From Chthoniobacterales bacterium (lineage in GTDB: Bacteria > Verrucomicrobiota > Verrucomicrobiia > Chthoniobacterales > DASVRZ01), in the NCBI GenBank assembly GCA_039930045.1, contig JBDSQB010000009.1, positions 62,001-126,000 of the forward strand: 64,000 nt of DNA. The letters run 5' to 3'. Position 1 is the first letter of the stretch, and every line of letters starts with the position of its first letter. The translations under genes and the position numbers were made by a program. The notes under the pieces are model-generated. The model did not search any database. It was not told the DNA's origin and was given only the letters and a program-made list of their open reading frames with translations. Of the stretch, positions 45,853 to 55,188 are shown piece by piece.

Positions 45853-45886
45853 CTTCCCTGGCACGCCGCTTGCAGTCGAATAGGGC

Positions 45887-46474
45887 GTGCGCATTATTTT
45901 TCTGATCCTGCTCGTGAGTCTGGCCGCCTTCTGGTGGTGCCAGCGACCGATTGCACGCGCAGATGGCGTGCTCATTCGCGGAGAGCCGACTCAGGTTCTA
46001 CTCTCCGGCGAAAACACGGCAACGACTCGCGACGGATTCACCATTCGCCCACTGGCGGGTTACATCATCGAAGCCCGCGTCCTGCATACGAAACATTACC
46101 TCTCCGACACCGTCCACAACCTCGCTCCCTACGACGTCGGCCTGGGTTGGGGACCCATGTCCGACACTGGCATTCTGAAAAAGCTGACACTCTCCCAGAG
46201 CAACCGTTTCCTCTTCTGGGAATGGCAAAATCAAAGTCCGCTGCCGCAGCACGAACTGGAAACCCATGCGTCCAACAATCACCTCATCGCGGCCAATGCT
46301 AACATCGCCCGCCAAATAGCCTGGCTGCGCGAAGGCGAACTCATTCGCCTCGAAGGCAGCCTGATAGAGGCCACCGCGCGGGACGGTCACAAATGGACGA
46401 GTTCGCTCAGTCGCGACGACACCGGCAATGGGGCTTGCGAGATTATGTGGGTCTCGAAGCTAACCAAACTCTAG
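45887..46474 (+). CDS. Signal-anchored protein of unknown function
   Basis: 195 residues from a GTG start with AGGG upstream. It has an N-terminal hydrophobic helix (about 1-18, ending FWWCQRP). The soluble part contains the block DGFTIRPLAGYIIEARVLHTKHYLSD, then YDVGLGWGPMSDTGIL and ASNNHLIAANANIARQIAWLREG. The Trp/His-rich central part looks conserved, but I cannot name the family. No Cys lipobox at the right place, so an inner-membrane-tethered periplasmic protein is likely. Its TAG stop shares the CTAG tetramer with the convergent DUF883-like gene. Confidence 0.65.
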   Translation: MRIIFLILLVSLAAFWWCQRPIARADGVLIRGEPTQVLLSGENTATTRDGFTIRPLAGYIIEARVLHTKHYLSDTVHNLAPYDVGLGWGPMSDTGILKKLTLSQSNRFLFWEWQNQSPLPQHELETHASNNHLIAANANIARQIAWLREGELIRLEGSLIEATARDGHKWTSSLSRDDTGNGACEIMWVSKLTKL

Positions 46475-46788
46475 CCTTCGAAATTGGTATGGGGAGTTGG
46501 AGTGCTATCAGGCCGCGCCAGAACCTCATAGGCTTTGGCGGCTCCATAGACGAGCGCCGCTGGTTTGACTGCGAAGAGAACGACACGGATCGCACTCCGA
46601 ACAATCGCGCCAATCGGCAAAATCCGCAGCACGTAACCCGCAGCCGCCGCATACGCGACCGCCTTGAGAGGTTCCTCGCGGACATAGCTTTCTCCATCGC
46701 GCAAACGAGCCAAGGCGGCCTCGCGGACGTCGCTCCATTTTTGGCAGACGCACTCCTCGATGGTGGGAACGGAATTGGTGTCCGGCAT
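46471..46788 (-). CDS. Small amphipathic membrane-associated protein, partner of the DUF883-like gene
   Basis: 105 residues. N-terminal acidic helix with two Cys (IEECVCQKW), then a hydrophobic core (AVAYAAAAGYVLRILPIGAIVRSAIRVVLFA, about 43-73) and a short polar tail. The layout resembles YqjD/ElaB-type ribosome-associated membrane proteins. It lies 3 bases downstream of the DUF883-like gene and shares its strand, so the two form one operon. Its stop shares a CTAG tetramer with the convergent upstream-strand gene. Confidence 0.65.
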   Translation of the reverse strand: MPDTNSVPTIEECVCQKWSDVREAALARLRDGESYVREEPLKAVAYAAAAGYVLRILPIGAIVRSAIRVVLFAVKPAALVYGAAKAYEVLARPDSTPTPHTNFEG

Positions 46789-46791
46789 AAC

Positions 46792-47157
46792 CTAGGAAAA
46801 GTTGAAGCGTTTCTTGGCTTTTTTCAGCACATCACCGATCGCAGAACTCACTTCGCTATAGCCGTCTTCGGCGGTCGAACTCACTCTGGATTTTAGCGAG
46901 CCGAGCAGATCCTTGAGTTCGTCGATGTGACCGTCGATCCGGCTGGTGGCGGCTTCTTTTTCACGCGGAACCAACAGGCCCAGCACGAAACCGAGGGCCA
47001 ATGCTCCCGCGATGATCGGGACTGGATTCGATGCAGCGTAGCTTTTGCCTTGCTCAACGACTTTCTGGACGCGCTCGGCGCCTTGCTTGAGGGCTTCCCG
47101 GCCTTGATCGGCTATTTGAGAGGCACCCGACTGGTTTTCTTCTTGAGATTCGTTCAT
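46792..47157 (-). CDS. YqjD/ElaB (DUF883)-like protein
   Basis: 121 residues. Polar helix with heptad pattern (SQIADQGREALKQGAERVQKVVEQGKSYAASNP), then an alanine/glycine-rich transmembrane helix (VPIIAGALALGFVLGLLVPREK), the order of the YqjD/ElaB/YgaM family. A second helical segment after the membrane part (SRIDGHIDELKDLLGSLKSRVSS) is an extra C-terminal extension. Family members bind ribosomes and appear in stationary phase. It is followed 3 bases later by a second small membrane protein. Confidence 0.75.
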   Translation of the reverse strand: MNESQEENQSGASQIADQGREALKQGAERVQKVVEQGKSYAASNPVPIIAGALALGFVLGLLVPREKEAATSRIDGHIDELKDLLGSLKSRVSSTAEDGYSEVSSAIGDVLKKAKKRFNFS

Positions 47158-47271
47158 AACTCAAAATCGTAATCTGCACGTCCTTCGGCTGCAACTATTT
47201 TGGTCGCAACAATCATCTCGCCAGCGGCAGCCCGGCGAGCTAGTTTCCCCGCTGCCAAGGGGATTTTTACC

Positions 47272-48951
47272 ATGCTGCGCGTCTGCCTCATTTCGATCTT
47301 ACTCGCCTTTTTTTGGGGCGCATGGATCGTCCCCGCGTCAGCGTCGGATTTCACCTGGACGGCGGGTGCGGACACGCTGACGCCGCTGTTGAACAATCAG
47401 GACGCCGACGCCGGTGTGGTGCAAAGCGGCCCGAATCTCGATATCCAGACCGCGCTCGAGGAAACATGGCAACGCTGGCGCGGGCCAGACCTCGATCATT
47501 TGGCGGCGCTCCCCAATGCGAAGCTCGACGCATCGTTCCCTCACTTGAATGGCGACATCTATTGGACCAACGGCATCTGGCAGGACCCGGCGGGCAAGCG
47601 TTACGCGGTCATCCATGTCGAATATGACTACCTAACGCCAAAGAAAAGTTTCTACTGGAAACGCCGCATCGGCCTCGCCACCTCCACGGATCAAGGCGCG
47701 AACTGGCACTACGAAGGCAACATCATTACCACGAATCCGGCGCGTCCCGGAGCACCACCACCGGCGAGCGATTTCCAGGATTTCGGCTGCGGCGACACCT
47801 ATCTCTTCGTCGATCGGCGCAACAATTACTTCTACGTCTATTACATGACCGCCTGGGTTTACCAACCCACCGGTTGGCGCACGCGGCAGATCATGAGCGT
47901 GGCGCGCTGCCCGATTTCCGCGAAGATGGCTCCGGGCCAATGGACAAAATGGAGCGGCGGCACCTGGACGCAACTCGGTCTCGGCGGTGCGGAAGACGCT
48001 GTTTTCGAGGGTAAATATCCAACACCTAGTGACAGCGGCACCGACTCCGCCGTGGTCCACTTTAATACGTATCTAAACGCCTTCGTCGCTATTGGCCATG
48101 ACTCCGATGGCGCAGCTTGGATCAGGACCGCATCCAGCCTAACCTCTCAAAACTGGCAGCCCGCCGACTACACTTTTCCGCAGCGGCTTTATTGGTATAA
48201 CTGGCCCATCGATCCGGTGACGCACGACCGCTATGAAATCGGGCAAACATTCCGGCTCTATTCCGCTCAGGCGAATGTTAGCAATGTGGGCACGAAATAT
48301 TTCAACCTAACATTCTCGAAAAACAACAACGTCGCTCCCACCGCACATCTCATTCAACCCGAGGAAGGCGCCAAAACTTTCACACCCGGCCCGGTTACCA
48401 TTATCGCCACGGCGGGCGACAGCGATGGCAATGTTAGTAAAGTCGAGTTCTTCGCCAACCAGCAAAAAATCGGCGAAGTCACCAGCGCTCCCTATGTCTT
48501 TATTTGGAAAGCCGTTCCCGTGGGCGACTACCGGCTCTCCGTCCGCGCGACCGACAACACTGGCGCTGCCACCGAATCGGCTGGCTCCGATATCTCTGTC
48601 ACTGCGCTCACGTTCAACCTCTGGAAACAGAATCACGGCCTTCTAACATCCGCGTCTCCAACAGCTCCCGGCCCCAGCGGACGCCCCATTCTCTTGGACT
48701 ACGCCCTCAATCTCGACTACGAGTCGTTGCCCGCGCCAAAGGTGGACACGAATCAGCTTTCCCTCACTTACACCAAGGCGCGACCCGATGTTAGCTACAG
48801 CGTCGAACGCTCGATCGATCTCACTAACTGGACCACCCAGGGAGTCGATCAAGGTGGTGGCGCCAGCACAACCGCTCCGGTTTTGGTCACCGCCAGCACG
48901 CCGCTGACCGGGTCGAAAACATTCCTACACGTGCGCCTGAGTTATCCCTAA
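47272..48951 (+). CDS. Secreted beta-propeller protein with Ig-like domain
   Basis: 559 residues from ATG 47272, preceded by AAGGGG. Signal peptide about 1-25 (ending PASASDF). Residues about 70-360 look like a BNR/five-blade propeller region (GLATSTDQGANWHYEGN; FGCGDTYLFVDRRNNYFYVYYM). An Ig-like (Big-type) domain follows (PTAHLIQPEEGAKTFTPG, then VSKVEFFANQQKIGEV, about 366-450). The C-terminal module ends SYSVERSIDLTNWTTQG, a segment common at the ends of Verrucomicrobiota secreted proteins. Glycan binding or hydrolysis is possible; no catalytic pair is clear. Confidence 0.75.
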   Translation: MLRVCLISILLAFFWGAWIVPASASDFTWTAGADTLTPLLNNQDADAGVVQSGPNLDIQTALEETWQRWRGPDLDHLAALPNAKLDASFPHLNGDIYWTNGIWQDPAGKRYAVIHVEYDYLTPKKSFYWKRRIGLATSTDQGANWHYEGNIITTNPARPGAPPPASDFQDFGCGDTYLFVDRRNNYFYVYYMTAWVYQPTGWRTRQIMSVARCPISAKMAPGQWTKWSGGTWTQLGLGGAEDAVFEGKYPTPSDSGTDSAVVHFNTYLNAFVAIGHDSDGAAWIRTASSLTSQNWQPADYTFPQRLYWYNWPIDPVTHDRYEIGQTFRLYSAQANVSNVGTKYFNLTFSKNNNVAPTAHLIQPEEGAKTFTPGPVTIIATAGDSDGNVSKVEFFANQQKIGEVTSAPYVFIWKAVPVGDYRLSVRATDNTGAATESAGSDISVTALTFNLWKQNHGLLTSASPTAPGPSGRPILLDYALNLDYESLPAPKVDTNQLSLTYTKARPDVSYSVERSIDLTNWTTQGVDQGGGASTTAPVLVTASTPLTGSKTFLHVRLSYP

Positions 48952-48963
48952 CCCAGCTCCGAC

Positions 48964-51900
48964 TTACATCGCAATCGCCGCCAGAATCGCCTCGCCGCTG
49001 GCGGGTGACGCCAGATTTCCGCTGCCCCCCAGCGCCACCACCGCATCGCGAATCGCCTCGCGCACTGCTATGGCCAACATTAGCGGCGGCTCGCCCACCG
49101 CCTTGCTCCCGTGAATCGCCCGCGCATGGCTCGCATTGGTTAGGAGAGTGATATTGAACTCCGACGGAGCGTCGCTAAACGCCGGAATCTCGTAGGTGCT
49201 GGCGCTCGTTGTTAGCAGACGTCCAGTCGCCTTGTCCCATTTGAGTTGCTCACGAGTCAGCCATCCCATTCCCTGCACAAAACCGCCCTCGATCTGCCCG
49301 CGATCAATTCCAGAATTCAGCGAATTTCCGACATCATGGAGAATGTCCACGCGCCTAACCTTGCTCATGCCGCTGTAGCCATCCACCTCAACCTCGGCGA
49401 CCGCCGCGCTGCACGAGTAGTAATTAAATGGACGGCCCTTACCCTCGGCGCGATTCCAGTGAATGTCGGGAGTCGCATAGAACCCGCTGGCCATCAGGCT
49501 CAATCTCCGCGCATGAGCCGCGAGTGCGAGTTGCGCAAAAGAAATTTCCTTTCCGCCACCGCTGATTTTACCATCGGCCCAGGTTAGGTCTTCGCTTCCT
49601 AACATCTCACTGGCCAGCGGACTCAGGCGCGTGCGCAGGATCGTGCAGGCATTGGCGACGGCGGCTCCATTGAGATCGGCCCCGCTCGAGGCCGCCGTGG
49701 CGGATGTGTTAGGAATCTTGTCGGTGGTCGTCGTCATCATCCGCACCTGATCGGCCCGCAAGCCCAACTCGCGCATGGCGATTCCCTGGATTTTCGTGTA
49801 AAGCCCCTGCCCCATTTCGGTTCCGGCGTGGTTCACCTGTATCGTCCCATCGACGTAGATCAACACCAGCGCACCGGCCTGGTTGTAGTAGGTGAGCGTA
49901 AAGGAAATGCCAAACTTCACCGGAGTGATCGCCAGCCCGCGTTTGATCCGGGAATTGTTAGCATTCCACGCGGCGATCTCGCTTTTTCTACTTTGGAAAC
50001 GCGACGTTTCGATCAACTCATGCCAAATTTGCTCCACCCGATTGTCCTCGATCTCCTGTCCGTAGTGAGTCGTGTTTGTCTCGCCTGTTCCGTGATAAAG
50101 ATTCCGCTCGCGAACGACTTCGGGAGCCAGGCCAGTCGCGCGTGCGATGCGGTCCATGATCTCCTCGATAACTAACATTCCCTGCGGACCGCCGAATCCG
50201 CGAAACGCGGTCTGCGAGGTGATGTTAGTTTTCGCCACCTGGCCCGTGACTTCGATGTTAGGAATGTAGTAGCCGTTGTCGATATGAAACATCGCACGGT
50301 CCGTCACGGGCATCGACAAATCGAGCGACCAGCCGCCATTCGAGAAGAGCGCGCATTGCAGGGCGTTGAACTGGCCATTCGACTCAAACCCGACTGAAAA
50401 TTTCGCTAGAAACGGATGGCGTTTCCCTGTCAGTCGCATGTCCAGATCGCGATCCAACTGGACTTTCACCGGACGCCCCGTTTTCAACGACGCGAGCGCC
50501 ACCAGCGCGGCCCAGGCGTTGCCCTGCGTCTCCTTGCCGCCGAAGCCGCCGCCCATGCGGGGGACTTGCACCGTGATGCGGTTTCTCGGGATGTCGAGGA
50601 CATGCGAAACGGTGGCCTGAATCTCGCTCGGATGCTGCGACGAGGACGATATGAGGACGTTTCCCTCGGCATCGGCATCGGCCCAGGCGGCGTGCGTTTC
50701 GAGGTAGAAATGTTCCTGTCCGCCGAGTTCAAACTCACCGTCGATGCGATGCGCGCTGGAGGCCAGGGCGGAGTTCCAGTCGCCTCTGCGCATGAAGTTA
50801 GGTTCGGTGTGAAAGCTGCCGGCGGCAATCGCCTCGGGAATGGTTAGGAGATGCGGCAGAACCTCGTATTCCACTCGCACTTTTCCAGCAGCGACGCGAC
50901 AGGCTTCGATGCTTTCGCCGACCACGAGCGCGATCAGTTGTCCGTGGAAGAAAACGTCTTTGTCGGCGAGTAGAATTTCGTCGTGAATGGACGGGCCGAC
51001 ATCGTTCAGACCGGGAACGTCCTCGGCGACTAACACTCGAATCACACCGGGCATCTCCGCCGCCTCCTGAATGTTGCGCCTAACAATTCTCGCTCGCGCA
51101 TGGGGAGCCATCACCGGCCAGACTTCTAACATCTGCCGCTTCGACGCGGTATCATCGACATATAACGCACTGCCGCAGACGTGGCCGATGGCGCTTTCAT
51201 GAGAAAGCCGGCGCGAGTCGGACAAGGCCGGCGTGGGAATCGCATCGGCGAAAGTTGGCGCGTAATCCTGCGACTCGCTTTCGTCGCCGGTGACAAATTT
51301 GTGCCAGAGTCCGAGGATGAGTGCATTGCGGTAGGCGGCGCTGCCGCGCACGTCGTCGATGGGAGAAAACTCGGTTTCGAGAACCTTCATGACGTCCAGA
51401 CTATCAAGCGGCTGGCCCATGAGAGCGGCCTCGGTTTTTCGGGCTCGCGCTGGTGTGGCTGCGACTCCGCCAAAGGCAATCCGCGCTTCCTGAACGAGTT
51501 GAGTCGGACCTAACTTGATTGAAAATGCCGCCGACACGATGCTGATATCCATCTCGCGTCGCTTGGAAACTTTATACGATTCCGAGCGCCAGCCAGTCTT
51601 CTTTGGGATGACGACTGCTAACATTACTTCGTCTTCACGAATCACTGTCTTGCGATAAGCTAGAAAGAACTCAGAAATCGGAACACCGCGCTCGCCATTC
51701 GCAGATGTTAGGATCACCGAGGCATCGAGCGAGAGTAGCGCCGGCGCGGTGTCACCGATAGGTGAGGCGGTGACGAGATTGCCGCCGAGCGTGGCCCGGT
51801 TGCGAATCTGTCGCGAGGCGAAGACCCAGAGCATTTTGTCGAGCGAGGGGAAGGCTCCGGCGAGGGCTTCCTCGACTTGGGTGAGAGTTGCACCAGCGCC

Positions 51901-52665
51901 TATTTTCCATTCGGTGGCGGTTTCCGTGATGACCTTCAACTCTGCGACGGCATCTAGCGAAATGAGTGTGTCGAAGCGGGAGAATCGTTTGTTGATCTCC
52001 ACTCCAATTTCCGTGGCACCGGCGACGAGGCGAGCTTGCGGATGCGAGGCTTTGAGAGTTAGTAGTTCTTTTAGTGAACCGGGCCGAAGAAACCTCTCGT
52101 TTCCACTCTCGTACTCCGGTGCGGATAGCATTTCCTGAATCGATTCTAACTCGTCTGTAAACCGGTCGGTTGGGGCCGTTCCTAACATCGTTTCCACAGC
52201 AGCGTCGCGAATGGGGCGGTAGCCGGTGCAGCGGCAAAGATTGCCGTTAAGCTGATCGGCGATCTGCCATTTTTCCCGCAGGTCTTTTCGGTAGTAACCC
52301 TCGAACATCGACATGATGAAACCCGGCGTGCAGTAGCCGCATTGCGAGCCGTAATTTTTCACCATGCTCGCCTGAACAGGATGCAACTCGCCTTGGTTGG
52401 AAAGGCCTTCCACCGTGATGATTTCCCGGCCTTCCATCGCGGGCAAGAGAGCAATGCAACTGTTGATCGAGCGATAAACGCGCCGGCCTTGGGAGTCGCG
52501 GTCGATCATCGCCACGGAGCACGCGCCGCAATCGCCTTCCGCGCAGCCGATCTTCGTTCCGGTGCGTCCGCTGGCGCGCAGCCAGCCAGCCAGCGTGGTG
52601 TTAGTCGAGACGTCCTCGACGCGCACCGGCTCGCCATTGAGTTGGAATTGAATGGCGCGGCTCAT
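48964..52665 (-). CDS. Xanthine dehydrogenase, single-chain FeS/FAD/Moco type
   Basis: 1233 residues in one chain, as in eukaryotic XDH rather than split XdhA/XdhB. It oxidises hypoxanthine and xanthine to urate. Two [2Fe-2S] clusters: Cys41/46/49/70 and Cys109/112/144/146 (QCGYCTPGF and NLCRCTGYRP). A FAD domain follows (LVAGATEIGVEIN about 215-227). Moco domains: QVPRMGGGFGGKETQGNAW, TAFRGFGGPQGMLVIEE, and the catalytic Glu in GEPPLMLAIAVREAI near the C-terminus. It is 5 bases upstream of the DUF6986 gene; its chaperone XdhC is at 14405. Acceptor (NAD or oxygen) is not readable. Confidence 0.93.
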   Translation of the reverse strand: MSRAIQFQLNGEPVRVEDVSTNTTLAGWLRASGRTGTKIGCAEGDCGACSVAMIDRDSQGRRVYRSINSCIALLPAMEGREIITVEGLSNQGELHPVQASMVKNYGSQCGYCTPGFIMSMFEGYYRKDLREKWQIADQLNGNLCRCTGYRPIRDAAVETMLGTAPTDRFTDELESIQEMLSAPEYESGNERFLRPGSLKELLTLKASHPQARLVAGATEIGVEINKRFSRFDTLISLDAVAELKVITETATEWKIGAGATLTQVEEALAGAFPSLDKMLWVFASRQIRNRATLGGNLVTASPIGDTAPALLSLDASVILTSANGERGVPISEFFLAYRKTVIREDEVMLAVVIPKKTGWRSESYKVSKRREMDISIVSAAFSIKLGPTQLVQEARIAFGGVAATPARARKTEAALMGQPLDSLDVMKVLETEFSPIDDVRGSAAYRNALILGLWHKFVTGDESESQDYAPTFADAIPTPALSDSRRLSHESAIGHVCGSALYVDDTASKRQMLEVWPVMAPHARARIVRRNIQEAAEMPGVIRVLVAEDVPGLNDVGPSIHDEILLADKDVFFHGQLIALVVGESIEACRVAAGKVRVEYEVLPHLLTIPEAIAAGSFHTEPNFMRRGDWNSALASSAHRIDGEFELGGQEHFYLETHAAWADADAEGNVLISSSSQHPSEIQATVSHVLDIPRNRITVQVPRMGGGFGGKETQGNAWAALVALASLKTGRPVKVQLDRDLDMRLTGKRHPFLAKFSVGFESNGQFNALQCALFSNGGWSLDLSMPVTDRAMFHIDNGYYIPNIEVTGQVAKTNITSQTAFRGFGGPQGMLVIEEIMDRIARATGLAPEVVRERNLYHGTGETNTTHYGQEIEDNRVEQIWHELIETSRFQSRKSEIAAWNANNSRIKRGLAITPVKFGISFTLTYYNQAGALVLIYVDGTIQVNHAGTEMGQGLYTKIQGIAMRELGLRADQVRMMTTTTDKIPNTSATAASSGADLNGAAVANACTILRTRLSPLASEMLGSEDLTWADGKISGGGKEISFAQLALAAHARRLSLMASGFYATPDIHWNRAEGKGRPFNYYSCSAAVAEVEVDGYSGMSKVRRVDILHDVGNSLNSGIDRGQIEGGFVQGMGWLTREQLKWDKATGRLLTTSASTYEIPAFSDAPSEFNITLLTNASHARAIHGSKAVGEPPLMLAIAVREAIRDAVVALGGSGNLASPASGEAILAAIAM

Positions 52666-52670
52666 GTTAG

Positions 52671-54014
52671 TTATTTGCGACGGGCTTCGAGAATTTTGAA
52701 GAACGAGCGCGAGCGAATTTCCTCGATGGTGAGCCCGGTGGCGAGCGCCTCCTCCTCGGTGATCGCTCCACAGGCAATGCCTCGCAGGAAGAAATTGAGC
52801 AGGCCCTGACCGGTGGCTGCATCGTCGAAAACGTCGCCAAACAAGGATGCCAACGCGGCTTTTTGCACGAAGGCTTGGAGGCGGCCGGAGGCAGCTTCGA
52901 GACCCTCAAGGAAGAAGGCGTAAACGGCGGCGTAACGCACGACAAATTGAGCCGGATGCAGGTCCCAGCCTTGATAGATTCCGTTGCGCAGCGAGTGGAG
53001 ATTGTCGCGGTAGGCCATGCGCCAGGCCCCGTGAACGGCGGCGTTGTTTTCCGCGATTTGAATGGAAGTCAGCTCACCACCTTGCGCACGATTCGGGCCG
53101 ACGGGTAGGATGTTAGTTGCACCGTCCGAAAGATGAATGCCGGTGCCGGCGAGCGCGACGATCATGTGCGAGCGGGCGAAGTCGCAGGCGGGATGTCCCA
53201 TCGCCTGATACGCCGCCGTAATGCCGCTCGACGCGGTGTAATCGTAAACGCCGAAGTGCACGCTGCCGCAACGGCCTTCCGCAGCTTCGATAAAGCTCAG
53301 CAGCGGGCAAACGCCGTGGCGGTCGATGATGGATTGCGGTGTCTCGATCATGAGTTCGAGGCGAAGCGCGCCTTTGGTTAGACCGAGTTTTTTTTCCAGC
53401 AAATCGCAAAGTTTCGCGGCAGCGGTGACTTGCGCCGCGACCTGCACCTTGGGCAGTGTGATGACGAAGTTAGGAGGCAGCGCGCCGCCGGTTTTTTTGA
53501 CGAGCGTGGAGATGAAAATATCGAACGTGCGCAGGCTGCGGGCGCGCAGGTCTTCGTTGAAAGGCTTGATGCGAATCCCGATGAATGGCGGCAGCGTTCC
53601 ATTGGTTAGACCGAGCGCGACTTGCTCAGCGCTGCTGGCGGCGTGGCCGTCCTCCTCGGAGTCCACGCGGTTGCCGTAGCCGTCCTCGAAGTCGAGGCGG
53701 AAATCTTCCACGGGTTCGCGGCGCAGTTTCTCGGTAATGCGGTCGTAGAGTTTCGTAGCAAAAGCCGCTTCCCAGTTTTCCCCTAACACGGCGGCGAGCG
53801 AGGCCGCGTCGGGCGCGTATTCCTGAAGTGATCGCAATGCGACTCCGCCCAGTCGTTGGGGCGAATCGGCCTTGAACAAATGCGCGCCGCCATAGACGCT
53901 ATGCACGGCCTGCCGACGCGCCGATTCGCCGGGATAGGTCTGCATGAAAGCGCGGTTGGCCGCAGCCAGTCCGGCGGTGATTTCGGAGGTTTCGTCTGGG
54001 GTGAGCGTGGTCAT
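52671..54014 (-). CDS. HpcH/citrate-lyase-like aldolase-fold protein (DUF6986)
   Basis: 447 residues from ATG 54014 (MTTLTPDETSEITAGL). TIM-barrel aldolase-superfamily features: DFRLDFEDGYGNRVDSEEDGHA (metal-binding acidic segment, about 102-123), PFIGIRIKPFNE, RLELMIETPQSIIDRHG with a metal-binding Glu, and SVHFGVYDYTASSGI. DUF6986-like proteins appear, as I recall, near ureide catabolism genes, consistent with its place between xanthine dehydrogenase and ureidoglycine aminohydrolase. It overlaps the latter by 4 bases (ATGA). A role on a glyoxylate/ureidoglycolate-type substrate is inferred. HpcH aldolase or malate synthase-like chemistry are alternatives. Confidence 0.8.
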   Translation of the reverse strand: MTTLTPDETSEITAGLAAANRAFMQTYPGESARRQAVHSVYGGAHLFKADSPQRLGGVALRSLQEYAPDAASLAAVLGENWEAAFATKLYDRITEKLRREPVEDFRLDFEDGYGNRVDSEEDGHAASSAEQVALGLTNGTLPPFIGIRIKPFNEDLRARSLRTFDIFISTLVKKTGGALPPNFVITLPKVQVAAQVTAAAKLCDLLEKKLGLTKGALRLELMIETPQSIIDRHGVCPLLSFIEAAEGRCGSVHFGVYDYTASSGITAAYQAMGHPACDFARSHMIVALAGTGIHLSDGATNILPVGPNRAQGGELTSIQIAENNAAVHGAWRMAYRDNLHSLRNGIYQGWDLHPAQFVVRYAAVYAFFLEGLEAASGRLQAFVQKAALASLFGDVFDDAATGQGLLNFFLRGIACGAITEEEALATGLTIEEIRSRSFFKILEARRK

Positions 54015-54736
54015 AGTGGGATGCGGTTGACGTCTTTGTAGTAGATGTAGCGGGCCGGGCCGGGGCCTGCGGCGATGAACCATTGCGGACAATACGGCGC
54101 GATCCAAATGGCGTCGCCCGCGCTCACCGGATGCCAATCGTCGCCGAGCCGGTAAACGCCGCCGCCGGTGAGAAAAAGCATCCCGTGTTCCATGACGTGC
54201 GTCTCGACGAATGGCAGGGTGGCCCCCGGCTCGTAGGTGAAAATATTCACCGCCATGTCGGCTCCGAGCGTGTCGGGAATAAGCGTTTTCAGGCGCGCCT
54301 GCGGGTCGCCGAGAAACGGCACCTCGACGATATTCTCCTCGTGCCCGGCAAAGAATTCCGGTGGCTCGAATCCAGCCAGAGGCTCATGGCGTTTCCGAAA
54401 AATGAGGAGGCGTGAATTTTTGGCAGCGCCCTTGATTTGATAGCTAGTGCCCGGTGGCAGAAAAGCGAATCCGCCTTGGGCGATTTTCTCATTTTGCGCG
54501 ACGATACCGCCGCTAACGACGTAGAGAAACAACTGGTAGCCGAAGGTTTCCCCTGCCCCGCTGGCACCTTTCGGCAGATCGACTAACCATTGACTAACCC
54601 CGGCACCCATCGCGGCGGAGATTTGAATGTAACTCGTCCCCCCGGCCCAGCCGGGAAGCGCGCTGGGTACGTAACCATCGGGGCTGATGAGCGCATAGTT
54701 AGGTCGAATGACGGTGCGGGTCAGGGCAGTTTGCAT
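54011..54736 (-). CDS. allE: (S)-ureidoglycine aminohydrolase
   Basis: Mn2+ bicupin hydrolysing (S)-ureidoglycine to (S)-ureidoglycolate and ammonia. 241 residues, two cupin domains. In the second, the metal set is Glu178, His180, His184 (FVETHVMEHGM) and Gln218 (YCPQWF). Spacing E+2H+4H+34Q is that of the characterised plant enzyme. NPYALISPDGY-like opening (RPNYALISPDGYVPS) fits AllE/YlbA. It overlaps the DUF6986 gene by 4 bases and shares the strand with XDH. Allantoate amidohydrolase (AllC) is not in the window. The 182 bases upstream hold no gene and must carry the promoter. Confidence 0.93.
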   Translation of the reverse strand: MQTALTRTVIRPNYALISPDGYVPSALPGWAGGTSYIQISAAMGAGVSQWLVDLPKGASGAGETFGYQLFLYVVSGGIVAQNEKIAQGGFAFLPPGTSYQIKGAAKNSRLLIFRKRHEPLAGFEPPEFFAGHEENIVEVPFLGDPQARLKTLIPDTLGADMAVNIFTYEPGATLPFVETHVMEHGMLFLTGGGVYRLGDDWHPVSAGDAIWIAPYCPQWFIAAGPGPARYIYYKDVNRIPL

Positions 54737-54918
54737 GGGAGAATGAAACGACAGCCGGGCGGTAGCGTCCAGCGGAACCTTTGCATAAACTGGGCAGCCG
54801 CCTGTTGCAATTCCCGGTTGCGAATCAGTTCACTATGGTGCGATTCGCATTTTCCTCGCGAGGCAACAGGCTGGCAAACGCCTCGGCGTCTCGACCTAAT
54901 GACAGGTTACTTAGCCGC

Positions 54919-55065
54919 TTAAGCTCCTTTTCCGCCACGAATAAAGTGGAGGACAAAGACGACCAAGGCAACGACTAACAAGATATGAATCAGGCCGCCT
55001 GCGATATGCGCAAACAAACCTGCAATCCAGAATAACAACAGTAGAATGGCGATGATGAGTAGCAT
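54919..55065 (-). CDS. Lmo0937-like small membrane protein (48 aa)
   Basis: Encodes MLLIIAILLLLFWIAGLFAH, then IAGGLIHILLVVALVVFVLH and FIRGGKGA: two hydrophobic helices with a glycine/His turn and a basic Gly-rich tail. This is the layout of the Lmo0937/DUF5670 family, often general-stress-induced. It lies between allE and a lipoprotein gene and is separated from the latter by a strong terminator hairpin, so it is probably a monocistron. Confidence 0.75.
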   Translation of the reverse strand: MLLIIAILLLLFWIAGLFAHIAGGLIHILLVVALVVFVLHFIRGGKGA

Positions 55066-55134
55066 ACTTGAGAATCGTTCAGCACCAGAAGTCCGGATGT
55101 ATTCTGCAAGCTAAGTGGCTTGTGAGCCGCAACG

Positions 55135-55168
55135 AAAAGGGCAGCCAGAGAAATCCGGCTGCCCTTTT
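55135..55168. terminator. Strong rho-independent terminator after the lipoprotein gene
   Basis: AAAAGGGCAGCC (55135-55146) pairs perfectly with GGCTGCCCTTTT (55157-55168) around a 10-base loop. On the minus strand the run of T follows the GC-rich stem 21 bases past the lipoprotein stop. The A/T symmetry makes it usable in both directions. Confidence 0.85.
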
Positions 55169-55188
55169 CGATAGAAATGAAACTCGAC

